Source: Malaciobacter molluscorum LMG 25693 (GTDB taxonomy: Bacteria; Campylobacterota; Campylobacteria; Campylobacterales; Arcobacteraceae). From it: a stretch of 64,000 nucleotides of DNA. Both the position numbers and the translations under genes were made by a program. Where the stretch lies: assembly GCF_003544935.1 (NCBI RefSeq), contig NZ_CP032098.1, forward strand, positions 248,001-312,000, given 5' to 3'. Below are positions 9,321 to 16,801 of the stretch, in pieces; within the stretch, counting starts at the first letter, position 1, and each line of letters starts with the position of its first letter. The notes beneath the pieces were generated by a model, which did not search any database, was not told where the DNA came from, and saw nothing but the letters and a program-made list of their open reading frames with translations.

Positions 9321-11126
9321 ATGAATATAAAAAATAAAAATTTAGGTGAATTGGAAGAACTTTGCGCAGATATAAGACAGAGAATAATAGATGTTGTTTC
9401 TATAAATGGAGGACACTTTAGTTCTACATTAGGTGCTGTAGAATTAACAGTAGCTATGCATAAAGTTTTTGATGTTCAAAAAGATCCCTTTATATTTGAT
9501 GTTTCACATCAATGTTACCCTCACAAATTATTAACAGGACGTTGGGAAGAGTTCTCAACTATTAGGCAATTTGAAGGATTAAGTGGATTTACAAAACCTA
9601 AAGAGAGTGATGCTGATTATTTTGTAGCCGGGCATAGTTCAACATCAATATCCTTAGCAGTAGGAGCTGCAAAAGCAAAAAAATTAAAAAAAGAAGCTAG
9701 TATTCCTGTTGTAATGATAGGAGATGGTTCTATGACAGCAGGTATGGTTTATGAAGCTTTAAATGAATTAGGTGATATAAAACTTCCTGTAGTTATTATT
9801 TTAAATGATAATGAGATGAGTATTGCTAAACCAATTGGTTCAATTTCAAAATATTTGAGTAAAATCCTTGCAGGAAGATTCTATCAGAAATTAAGAGAAA
9901 GAATTGATAAAAGTATCATTCAAAAACTTCCTGAAGGGGCAACATATTTAGCTAAAAAAATAGAAGAAAGTATGAAGTTAATCACTCCTGGTATTATTTT
10001 TGAAGAGATGGGTGTTGATTATATTGGTCCTATTGATGGACATAATTTAGAAGAAATAATTGAAACTTTAGAAATTGCAAAAAGTATAAATAAACCTGTA
10101 ATTGTACATGCAAAGACAGTTAAAGGAAAAGGATATGAAATTGCAGAAGGACAACATGAACAATGGCATGGAGTTGGTCCTTTTAATGTAGAAACTGGTG
10201 AATTTAAAAAGAAAGCATCAGCAAAATCTGCAACAGCTGTATTTGCAGATGCACTAATTGAGCTTGCTACAAAATATGAAAATGTAGTAGGTGTAACTGC
10301 TGCAATGCCTAGTGGTACAGGAATTGATAAATTAATGGAGAAATTTCCTGATAGATTTTGGGATGTGGCAATTGCAGAACAACATGCAATAACATCGATG
10401 GCAGCTATGGCAAAAGAAGGATTTAAACCTTTTGTAACAATTTATTCAACATTTTTACAAAGGGGATATGATCAAATAATTCATGATGTATGTATTATGG
10501 GTCTCCCTGTTGTATTTGCAATTGATAGAGCTGGAATTGTTGGAAATGATGGGGAAACCCATCAAGGTGTATTTGATATTTCATATTTAAGATTTTTACC
10601 CAATATGGTACTTTTTGCTCCAAGAGATAATGAAACATTAAATAAGGCAATTGAATTTTCATATACATTAAATAAACCATGTGCTATTAGATATCCAAGA
10701 GGTGCATTTGCACAACTTGACTTTGAACCTTCACCTTTTGAATTAGGTAAAGCAGAAGTTTTAAAAGAAGGAACTTCAAATAAATTATTTATTGGATATG
10801 GGGCGGGTGTATCAAGAGCATATAAAACAGAAGTATTACATAAAGAAGATATTGCAATTGTAGATTTAAGATTTGTAAAACCTATTGATTCTGAATTATT
10901 ATTAAAATTATCAGAAAAATATGATGATTGGTATATCTTTAGTGATTCTCAAAAACAAGGCGGAGTAGCGAGTGCAATATTAGAAATGTTAAATGAAAAT
11001 AATATTTCTAAAGTTAATGTAACTTCTTTTGAATATAATGATATATTTATTCAACATGGAGATACAAAAAAAGTTGAAGAAAAATTAGAACTATTACCAG
11101 AGCAATTAGTAAATAAAGTAAAGTAG
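9321..11126 (+). CDS. dxs: 1-deoxy-D-xylulose-5-phosphate synthase
   Basis: A 601-residue thiamine-diphosphate enzyme that condenses pyruvate and glyceraldehyde-3-phosphate, the first step of the MEP isoprenoid pathway. The ThDP/Mg motif is visible as GDGSMTAGMVYEALN followed by LNDNEMSIAKPIG. The transketolase-like pyrimidine domain includes FWDVAIAEQHAITSMAAMA and DRAGIVGNDGETHQG, and the C-terminal domain follows. It lies 9 nt after hisC. In C. jejuni fliF-fliG-fliH separate the two genes; here they adjoin. IspE of the same pathway is at 36.7 kb. Confidence 0.96.
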   Translation: MNIKNKNLGELEELCADIRQRIIDVVSINGGHFSSTLGAVELTVAMHKVFDVQKDPFIFDVSHQCYPHKLLTGRWEEFSTIRQFEGLSGFTKPKESDADYFVAGHSSTSISLAVGAAKAKKLKKEASIPVVMIGDGSMTAGMVYEALNELGDIKLPVVIILNDNEMSIAKPIGSISKYLSKILAGRFYQKLRERIDKSIIQKLPEGATYLAKKIEESMKLITPGIIFEEMGVDYIGPIDGHNLEEIIETLEIAKSINKPVIVHAKTVKGKGYEIAEGQHEQWHGVGPFNVETGEFKKKASAKSATAVFADALIELATKYENVVGVTAAMPSGTGIDKLMEKFPDRFWDVAIAEQHAITSMAAMAKEGFKPFVTIYSTFLQRGYDQIIHDVCIMGLPVVFAIDRAGIVGNDGETHQGVFDISYLRFLPNMVLFAPRDNETLNKAIEFSYTLNKPCAIRYPRGAFAQLDFEPSPFELGKAEVLKEGTSNKLFIGYGAGVSRAYKTEVLHKEDIAIVDLRFVKPIDSELLLKLSEKYDDWYIFSDSQKQGGVASAILEMLNENNISKVNVTSFEYNDIFIQHGDTKKVEEKLELLPEQLVNKVK

Positions 11127-11138
11127 ATTACTTTATTT
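11111..11138. terminator. Bidirectional hairpin between dxs and the tautomerase gene
   Basis: AAATAAAGTAA (11111-11121) pairs perfectly with TTACTTTATTT (11128-11138) around a 6-nt loop that holds the dxs stop codon. The right arm touches the stop of the convergent gene. The stem is AT-rich but 11 bp long. Confidence 0.6.
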
Positions 11139-11530
11139 TATGCTAATGGGTCCTCTCCTTTTTGCCATGAAGCCAAGTATCTTTCAATTAGATGAAAATC
11201 ATTTCCATTATGTTGTGTAAATGTAATATATTGATTTCTATTATTTATTTCAAATAAATTATTAACAATTGACATAAATCTAAGAGCAACTTCTCTTTTT
11301 TGTTCTATGGATCTTCCCTCTCTAATGTCTAAATTCATTAAGCAAATTTCATCACCTTCTATTGCTCTTCCAATACTCAAGTCATATTTTTCAACTTCTT
11401 TTATACTAATAGCTATATGATCTGTTTTTGTTTGCATAACTTCTGCAAAGCTATTTTGTATTTGTTTAATAAATTCTCTTTTTACACCATCAATTATTTT
11501 TTTGTTAACTTCAAATTGTAAATGAGGCAT
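11138..11530 (-). CDS. Tautomerase-superfamily protein
   Basis: A 130-residue protein starting MPHLQFEVNKK. Removal of Met would expose the N-terminal proline used as general base in the 4-oxalocrotonate tautomerase/MIF superfamily. The rest fits a fused two-beta-alpha-beta architecture at about twice the monomer length of 4-OT. The SD AAAGGAG is clear upstream. It begins 11 nt after maf and probably shares its transcript. The natural substrate cannot be read from the sequence; members act on keto-enol pairs and some only protonate such compounds. Confidence 0.75.
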   Translation of the reverse strand: MPHLQFEVNKKIIDGVKREFIKQIQNSFAEVMQTKTDHIAISIKEVEKYDLSIGRAIEGDEICLMNLDIREGRSIEQKREVALRFMSIVNNLFEINNRNQYITFTQHNGNDFHLIERYLASWQKGEDPLA

Positions 11531-11541
11531 TATAAACTCCT

Positions 11542-12087
11542 TTATAAGTATGGTAATAATTTTTCTACACTAAGTCCCATTGCTGTTGATTCATATCCTC
11601 TAACTTTTTTTATATATGGTTTACAAAATCCTTCTACCATAATGGCTCCTGCTTTTCCCATACACTCACCTGAACTGATATATTTATTCATATCTTCAAT
11701 GTTGAATTTTTTAAATTCGTATGTAGTTGAGGAAATATCAATAAGTTCTATATTTTTATTCTTAAAAATCATACATGTAATTACTGATGTTTTATTTCCA
11801 CTTTGTAATTCTAACATGCTTCTTGCATCTTTTAGATTTTTTGCTTTTCTTAATAATATATTATTACAAGTTACTACACTATCAGCTACAAGTAAAGGAA
11901 TATCTTCAATTCCATATTTTTTATAAAGTTCCTCAAATTTTCCTTTTGTTGCTTCATAACAAAAAGATTTAGGATTTTTTGTAATTATACTATCTTCATC
12001 AAAACTACCTCCATTTTGAATAAAATCAATATTGAATTTATTTAAAAGTAGAGCTCTTGTTGGTGAATTAGAACCAAGTCTTATCAC
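11542..12087 (-). CDS. maf: Maf-family nucleotide pyrophosphatase
   Basis: A 181-residue Maf/HAM1-fold protein that hydrolyses certain nucleoside triphosphates to monophosphates (house-cleaning of dTTP/UTP or modified nucleotides). Visible motifs are the N-terminal RLGSNSPTRALLL (family SxSPRR), VADSVVTCNN with the conserved Asp, and GYESTAMGL near the C-terminus. The start is GTG at 12085-12087 with AAAAGGA upstream. In C. jejuni maf lies next to alaS; here about 4.7 kb of permease and lipoprotein genes separate them. The exact nucleotide preference is not clear. Confidence 0.9.
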   Translation of the reverse strand: MIRLGSNSPTRALLLNKFNIDFIQNGGSFDEDSIITKNPKSFCYEATKGKFEELYKKYGIEDIPLLVADSVVTCNNILLRKAKNLKDARSMLELQSGNKTSVITCMIFKNKNIELIDISSTTYEFKKFNIEDMNKYISSGECMGKAGAIMVEGFCKPYIKKVRGYESTAMGLSVEKLLPYL

Positions 12088-12160
12088 AAAAAATCCTTTT
12101 TATTTTTATTATACACAATTAGTATATAATAAGATTTAAAAAAAAACATTAGGACTAATG

Positions 12161-13114
12161 ATGAAATTTATAATAATTGGAGCTGGTGGAGTAGGTTCAT
12201 TTTATGGTGTTAAATTAAAAATGATAGGACATAATGTAACTTTTATTGCAAGAAATGACAATTTAGAATATTTAAAAAATAATAAGTTAAAATTAACGCA
12301 TCCAGATTTTTTATTTGAAGATTATGTTGATGTAATCTCAATAGAAGAATTAGATAAAATAGATCCAAGTATGATAGATGCTATTTTCATTGCAACAAAA
12401 TCGATGAGTACCAAATTAATTTCAAAAACTTTAGCAAAATGGATACAACATACTCACGATGTTCCATATTTTATATCTTTACAAAATGGTGTAGAAAATG
12501 AAGATAGAATGTGCGAATATTTACCAAAAGATAAAGTTATTGGTGGATTGACAAGACTCATTGCAGCGCATATTATAAAAATTGGAGAAGTTGAGTCTGT
12601 TGGAGAAGTTCAAACAATTTTAGGAGCTGTTTTCCCTGATAAAAAAAATAATGATTTTTTAGAAATATTAAAAAAACAATTAGATAAAACAAATACTACA
12701 ACAATATTAACAAATAATATAAAATTAGAGTTATGGAAAAAACTAATTATTAATAATGGAGTAAATGCAATATGTGCATTACTTGAAGAAAAATCAGGAA
12801 CATTGATTAATGATGAAAAAGTATCAGTATTAATATATAATTTAATGAAAGAAGCAGCAATTGCTTCACACGTGGTTGGAGTTAATATATCAGAAGATGA
12901 TGCTAATGAAATGTTTGAATTGATGAAAAATTTTGAATCTATTATTCCTTCTATGTGGATGGATAAGAAAAATAATCGAGATTTGGAGTTAGATGACATT
13001 TGTGGTGTTGTAATAAAAAATTGTGAAAAACAAGGAATAGATGCTTCTTATACGAGAACTATATCAACAGTTTTAGAATATCAATATAAAAAACAAAAAA
13101 ATTCAGAAAAATAA
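12161..13114 (+). CDS. 2-dehydropantoate 2-reductase family protein (PanE-like)
   Basis: A 317-residue NADPH-dependent reductase of the ketopantoate reductase family, cytoplasmic. The N-terminal Rossmann motif is IIGAGGVGSFYG. The middle has the family's FISLQNGVENED segment, with the catalytic Lys expected near LWKKLIINNGVNAICALL, and the helical C-terminal domain completes the fold. ATG codons lie at 12158 and 12161; I prefer the second because AGGA (12151-12154) then has a 6-nt spacer. Family members include true PanE (pantothenate synthesis) and paralogues with other substrates. With no pan genes nearby I leave the symbol blank. Confidence 0.85.
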   Translation: MKFIIIGAGGVGSFYGVKLKMIGHNVTFIARNDNLEYLKNNKLKLTHPDFLFEDYVDVISIEELDKIDPSMIDAIFIATKSMSTKLISKTLAKWIQHTHDVPYFISLQNGVENEDRMCEYLPKDKVIGGLTRLIAAHIIKIGEVESVGEVQTILGAVFPDKKNNDFLEILKKQLDKTNTTTILTNNIKLELWKKLIINNGVNAICALLEEKSGTLINDEKVSVLIYNLMKEAAIASHVVGVNISEDDANEMFELMKNFESIIPSMWMDKKNNRDLELDDICGVVIKNCEKQGIDASYTRTISTVLEYQYKKQKNSEK

Positions 13115-13366
13115 TTTAAAAGTCACCTAAAGTCATACTAAAGTCACCTGAATATATTATAATTACACCAGTTGAAGTAAATGTGAAGTATATTTGTTAC
13201 TACAAAATATATATACATAGTGTAATTATTATAAACTTATTCTGGATTTTTCTCCCTCTCCATGATTTTTATTATCACATTTACTTCTATCTTTTTTATA
13301 AACAAAAATCATAATAAATTATAAATATATTTTTTGCTATATTGTTCTTTTATTACAAGGAATAAA
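13115..13366 (+). promoter_or_regulatory. Repeat-rich regulatory region upstream of the AEC operon
   Basis: This is the longest non-coding stretch of the window (252 bp). AAAGTCACCT occurs at 13119-13128 and 13140-13149, with AAAGTCATAC at 13129-13138 between them, giving three head-to-tail copies spaced 10 and 11 bp. GAAGTA recurs at 13174 and 13185. GAAGTAAATGTGA (13174-13186) has a perfect inverted copy at 13275-13287, and ATAATTACAC (13159-13168) has one at 13220-13229, so the two pairs interleave. A probable extended -10, TGCTATATT, lies at 13335-13343, with AAGGA as SD just before the ATG at 13367. Confidence 0.55.
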
Positions 13367-14293
13367 ATGGCTCTTTTTTTCATATTACTTAGCAAAATTA
13401 TACCTTTATATCTTAATATTGCAATTGGTTATTTATTGACAAAATATTTAAAAGTTAGAAGAGATATTGTAGCTTTTTTATTAGTATATATTTTAGGACC
13501 AGCAGTTATATTTTTTGCAACATTATCAATAAAAATAGATTTACAGATTGCATTTTTACCTATTATTGTATTTTTATTTGGAAGTTTTATAGCTTTTTTT
13601 GTATTAATAAAGCACAACAAAAAATGGAAAGATTCAAGTATTAATACTTTGGCCTTTACTTGTGGTACAGGAAATACTGGATATTTTGGTATTCCTTTGG
13701 CAATGATTCTTCTTGAACCACATGTTGTCAATATATTTATTTTTGTTACTTTGGCTTCATTGTTATATGAAAATACAACGGGCTTTTTTATAACAGCAAA
13801 AGCAGCATTTTCTGCAAAACAATCTATATTAAAAATATTAAGGTTACCTTTAGTGTATGCATTTATTTTAGGTTTAATATTAAATATAAATGGATTTGAA
13901 TTACCACAAAAAGTTATACCATATTTTGAAAATTTAAAATGGATTTATGGAATATTAGGTATGATGATGCTAGGAATGGGATTAAAAGGTTTTAATTTAG
14001 AAGAGGATTTTGATAAAAAGTATATAAAAATTGCCTATTTTTATAAGTTTTTTGTTTGGCCTGTATTTATGTTATTAATTATTTTTTTAGATAAAAATGT
14101 TTTTATGTATTTAAATAATGATATTTATGATGTTCTATTTATGATTTCAATAGTTCCCTTAGCTGGTAATACTGTAACTTTGGCAATATTATTAAAATCA
14201 AAACCTGAAAAAGCTAGTTTTACTGTGTTATTAAGTAATTTAGTATCTGTTGTATATATTCCTTTAACTTTAAGTATTTATCAAGGATTGTAA
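13367..14293 (+). CDS. AEC-family permease (auxin efflux carrier family), copy 1
   Basis: A 308-residue integral membrane protein of the AEC family (PF03547-type; bacterial members export or exchange organic acids such as malate). About ten hydrophobic helices are visible in two five-helix halves. The halves meet near residue 160-170, and each has a polar, glycine-rich break (GTGNTGYFGIPLAM in the first, VPLAGNTVTLAIL in the second) typical of the substrate site. I start at ATG 13367 (SD CAAGGA); an upstream in-frame TTG lies before the SD. It is closely followed by a lipoprotein and a second AEC permease with similar motifs. The substrate is unknown. Confidence 0.85.
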   Translation: MALFFILLSKIIPLYLNIAIGYLLTKYLKVRRDIVAFLLVYILGPAVIFFATLSIKIDLQIAFLPIIVFLFGSFIAFFVLIKHNKKWKDSSINTLAFTCGTGNTGYFGIPLAMILLEPHVVNIFIFVTLASLLYENTTGFFITAKAAFSAKQSILKILRLPLVYAFILGLILNINGFELPQKVIPYFENLKWIYGILGMMMLGMGLKGFNLEEDFDKKYIKIAYFYKFFVWPVFMLLIIFLDKNVFMYLNNDIYDVLFMISIVPLAGNTVTLAILLKSKPEKASFTVLLSNLVSVVYIPLTLSIYQGL

Positions 14294-14294
14294 A

Positions 14295-14873
14295 ATGAAA
14301 AAGAGTATATTTGTTATTTTTATTTCAATTATTTTTAGTGGTTGTTTGGCTTTTCAAGTAAATAATGTTTCAATGTGGAATAAGAATTTAAAATTAACCA
14401 ATAATAATGCAACAGCAACATACCATCCTTGTACAACTTTTTCTTATTATATAAAAGACAATAATATAAAATATGGAAAGCTATTCATTGAATATGTTGA
14501 TTTAGATTCAAATTGTATGTGGAATGGTTTTCCAAGAAGTTTTTTTGAAGATTTATTTAAACAAACACAAAGAATTCAAAACATGAAAGTTGTTGAACAA
14601 TATGATTATGATAATTTTGAATTTACGACATATTTGATTAATAATGAAAGTTATATAAATTTAATCTATAATTTTACAACATCAACATCAACATTTATTT
14701 TAGATTATAGTGGTAAGTTATCAAATGAATATATTAAATCATATAACAAAAACTATATAAGTAAATATATGAATAAAAAAAGATATTCTAAAGATTATGA
14801 AAAGAGTTTAGTAACAATGGCTAATTTTTATAGTTATTTTTCAAGAGATAGTGACTCTTATGTAGGTGATTAA
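14295..14873 (+). CDS. Predicted lipoprotein of unknown function
   Basis: A 192-residue protein with a clear lipoprotein signal: MKKSIFVIFISIIFSGC, with the lipobox FSGC placing the acylated cysteine at residue 17. The mature part is polar, rich in Asn, Tyr and Ser, and has no enzyme motif that I recognise. It begins 1 nt after one AEC permease and its end nearly abuts the next, so it is almost certainly cotranscribed and may work with them at the membrane or in the periplasm. Two further cysteines (in HPCTTF and SNCMWN) could form a disulfide. I recognise no family. Confidence 0.75.
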   Translation: MKKSIFVIFISIIFSGCLAFQVNNVSMWNKNLKLTNNNATATYHPCTTFSYYIKDNNIKYGKLFIEYVDLDSNCMWNGFPRSFFEDLFKQTQRIQNMKVVEQYDYDNFEFTTYLINNESYINLIYNFTTSTSTFILDYSGKLSNEYIKSYNKNYISKYMNKKRYSKDYEKSLVTMANFYSYFSRDSDSYVGD

Positions 14874-14874
14874 C

Positions 14875-15804
14875 TTGAGTCTATTTTTTATTTTATTATT
14901 AAAAATTACACCTTTATATATAAATATAATTTTAGGGTATTTAAGTGTTAAGTTTTTAAATGTAAAAAAAGAATCAATTGCAACTTTGGTGATTTATATA
15001 ATAACTCCATTAGTTGTTTTTTCTTCAACTATTAGTGTGAAAATAGATACTAAACTTGCATTATTACCTTTAATAATATATCTTTTTTGCTCTTTTAGTG
15101 CAATAATTGTATATAAATTATTTAAAAATCATTGGTCTGATGCAACATCAAATATACTTGCATTTAATGCAGGAACAGGAAATGCTGGGTATTTTGGGAT
15201 TCCTCTTGCTTTATTGTTTTTTGATAATCATGTAGTAAATATTTTTATTTTTGCACAACTTGCATTTATTTTTTATGGCAATACCACAGGGTTTTATATA
15301 ACGGCAAAAGGTAATTTTACTGTTAAACAATCATTAAAAAAAGTTCTTCGTTTGCCAGTTATTTATGCTTTTATTTTTGGACTTGCTTGTAACTTTTATG
15401 GATTATCAATTCCAGATGAATTAATTGTCTATACATCTCAATTTAAAGCAGTGTATGGGATTTTAGGTATAATGATACTTGGTATGGGCTTAGTTGGTTT
15501 GAGACAAAGTAAAGAGTTAGATATAAAATTTATATTTTTAAACTTTTTATTTAAATTTGTATATTGGCCTGCATGTGCACTTATTTTTATATATGTAGAT
15601 AGAAATTTATTATATATTTTTAATGATGAAAATATTTATAAAATTTTATTTTTATTTTCAATTGTTCCTATTGCAAATAATGGAGTAACTTTAGCTATAA
15701 TAAATGGTTTAAAACCAGAAAAAGCTATTATTACTGTTTTATTAAGTACAATATTTTCATTGGTTTATATTCCTTGTATGATAGTTTTATATGGTGGTTT
15801 TTAA
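14875..15804 (+). CDS. AEC-family permease, copy 2
   Basis: A 309-residue paralogue of the permease at 13367, with colinear motifs: the N-terminus LSLFFILLLKITPLYINI against MALFFILLSKIIPLYLNI, GTGNAGYFGIPLALL, YGNTTGFYITAKG, and VPIANNGVTLAI. The start was chosen as TTG 14875. It aligns exactly with the Met of copy 1 and lies 8 nt after an AGGTGA SD (14861-14866). A GTG at 14866 is the longer alternative and would overlap the lipoprotein gene. Differences are spread along the whole length, so the duplication is not recent. The substrate is unknown, probably an organic acid by family. Confidence 0.85.
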   Translation: MSLFFILLLKITPLYINIILGYLSVKFLNVKKESIATLVIYIITPLVVFSSTISVKIDTKLALLPLIIYLFCSFSAIIVYKLFKNHWSDATSNILAFNAGTGNAGYFGIPLALLFFDNHVVNIFIFAQLAFIFYGNTTGFYITAKGNFTVKQSLKKVLRLPVIYAFIFGLACNFYGLSIPDELIVYTSQFKAVYGILGIMILGMGLVGLRQSKELDIKFIFLNFLFKFVYWPACALIFIYVDRNLLYIFNDENIYKILFLFSIVPIANNGVTLAIINGLKPEKAIITVLLSTIFSLVYIPCMIVLYGGF

Positions 15805-15821
15805 TTTTGTTGAGGTGGTTA

Positions 15822-16325
15822 ATGAAAAAAATATTTTTCAAAAGTACAATAATCATTTTACCAATACTTTTCTCTGGTTGTTCGCTTTCTTTAAATTCTT
15901 TATCAAGTAATTTTAAACCTAAAAGAGATTTAACAAAAGGAATAGAAGATAATCATATAACAAGAATATTACTTTCTCAATATCGTGAATGGAAAGGCGT
16001 AGAATATAAATATGGTGGAAATTCAAAAAATGGAATTGATTGTTCAGCATTTACACAAAGAACATTTTTTAAATTACATAAAAAGTTACCTAGAACTACA
16101 TACTATCAATCAAGAATAGGCAAAAAAGTTAAGAAACATGATGCAAAAGCTGGAGATTTGATATTTTTTAAAACAGGAAGAAAAAGCAGACATGTTGGAA
16201 TTTATTTAGATAAAGGAAGATTTTTACATGTTTCTACAAGTAAGGGTGTGATAATTTCAACTTTAGATAATATATATTTTAAAAAACATTTTTGGAAGAT
16301 AAAAAGAGTCTTAGAGGATAATTAA
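15822..16325 (+). CDS. NlpC/P60-family cell-wall peptidase, lipoprotein
   Basis: A 167-residue secreted protein. It starts at ATG 15822, preceded by GAGGTGG, and the N-terminus has a lipobox (LPILFSGC). Residues about 50-165 are an NlpC/P60 cysteine peptidase domain: catalytic Cys in NGIDCSAF, His in SRHVGIYL, and the third polar residue in FLHVS. Family members cleave gamma-D-glutamyl-meso-DAP or DAP-DAP bonds in peptidoglycan. A longer frame overlaps the permease gene upstream, but the SD and signal peptide fix the start. It converges on the CopD-like gene with a 4-nt overlap. Confidence 0.9.
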   Translation: MKKIFFKSTIIILPILFSGCSLSLNSLSSNFKPKRDLTKGIEDNHITRILLSQYREWKGVEYKYGGNSKNGIDCSAFTQRTFFKLHKKLPRTTYYQSRIGKKVKKHDAKAGDLIFFKTGRKSRHVGIYLDKGRFLHVSTSKGVIISTLDNIYFKKHFWKIKRVLEDN

Positions 16326-16336
16326 AACCCTCTAAG
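16310..16336. terminator. Bidirectional hairpin built from two overlapping gene ends
   Basis: CTTAGAGG (16310-16317) pairs with CCTCTAAG (16329-16336) around 11 nt that contain both stop codons (16323-16325 on plus, 16322-16324 on minus). Both arms lie within coding sequence, one in each gene. Confidence 0.5.
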
Positions 16337-16801
16337 TGTTACACCTAAATATATTGCAATAACTCCCAATAGAATATTTAATGGAATAAAGTATTTAGCA
16401 ATAGGAGCTAATTGTTTTTTACAATTATCAAAGTCATTATTTTCAAAATATTTTTGTGCTTTATTTCTTTTTGTATAAATAGTGATAAATACTATTGTCA
16501 TAATAGTCCAAATACTTTCTTTAGCAATAGCAATTGAGTGAAGAGAACTTTGCTTTAAATTTAATGAAATTATCATAATAATAGCAGTCAGCAAAATTAT
16601 TAATATTGCTGGAATTACCATATTAAAAAATCTTCTCAAATTTTCTAATGTTCTTTCAAGTTTTATTTTCGGTTCTTGAATATCTTGTATAGAGTAATGA
16701 ATAGCAAATCTAATTGCTATCATTCCTCCAACCCATAATACTGCACTAATAACGTGTAAAAATACAATAATTGATGAGTAATTATTAAATAGTGTTTGCA
16801 T
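16322..16801 (-). CDS. CopD-like four-helix membrane protein
   Basis: A 159-residue inner-membrane protein with four predicted helices. The first, IIVFLHVISAVLWVGGMIAI, carries the HxxxAxxWxGG pattern that this protein shares with CopD and related small membrane proteins; its histidine could bind heme or copper. No periplasmic copper-binding domain is fused. It starts on the last base of alaS (TAATG arrangement) and so is probably translated by re-initiation after alaS. The function is unknown; the CopD assignment is a fold-level guess. Confidence 0.6.
   Translation of the reverse strand: MQTLFNNYSSIIVFLHVISAVLWVGGMIAIRFAIHYSIQDIQEPKIKLERTLENLRRFFNMVIPAILIILLTAIIMIISLNLKQSSLHSIAIAKESIWTIMTIVFITIYTKRNKAQKYFENNDFDNCKKQLAPIAKYFIPLNILLGVIAIYLGVTLRGF

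Noticed and set aside
11522-11926. Plus-strand ORF of 134 codons
   Set aside because: It is entirely antisense to maf, starts without an SD, has a Ser/Phe/Leu-rich composition typical of reversed AT-rich coding DNA, and shows no family motif.
13119-13149. Short repeats as a CRISPR array
   Set aside because: Units are only 10 bp with no spacers and no cas genes are nearby; operator-like repeats fit better.
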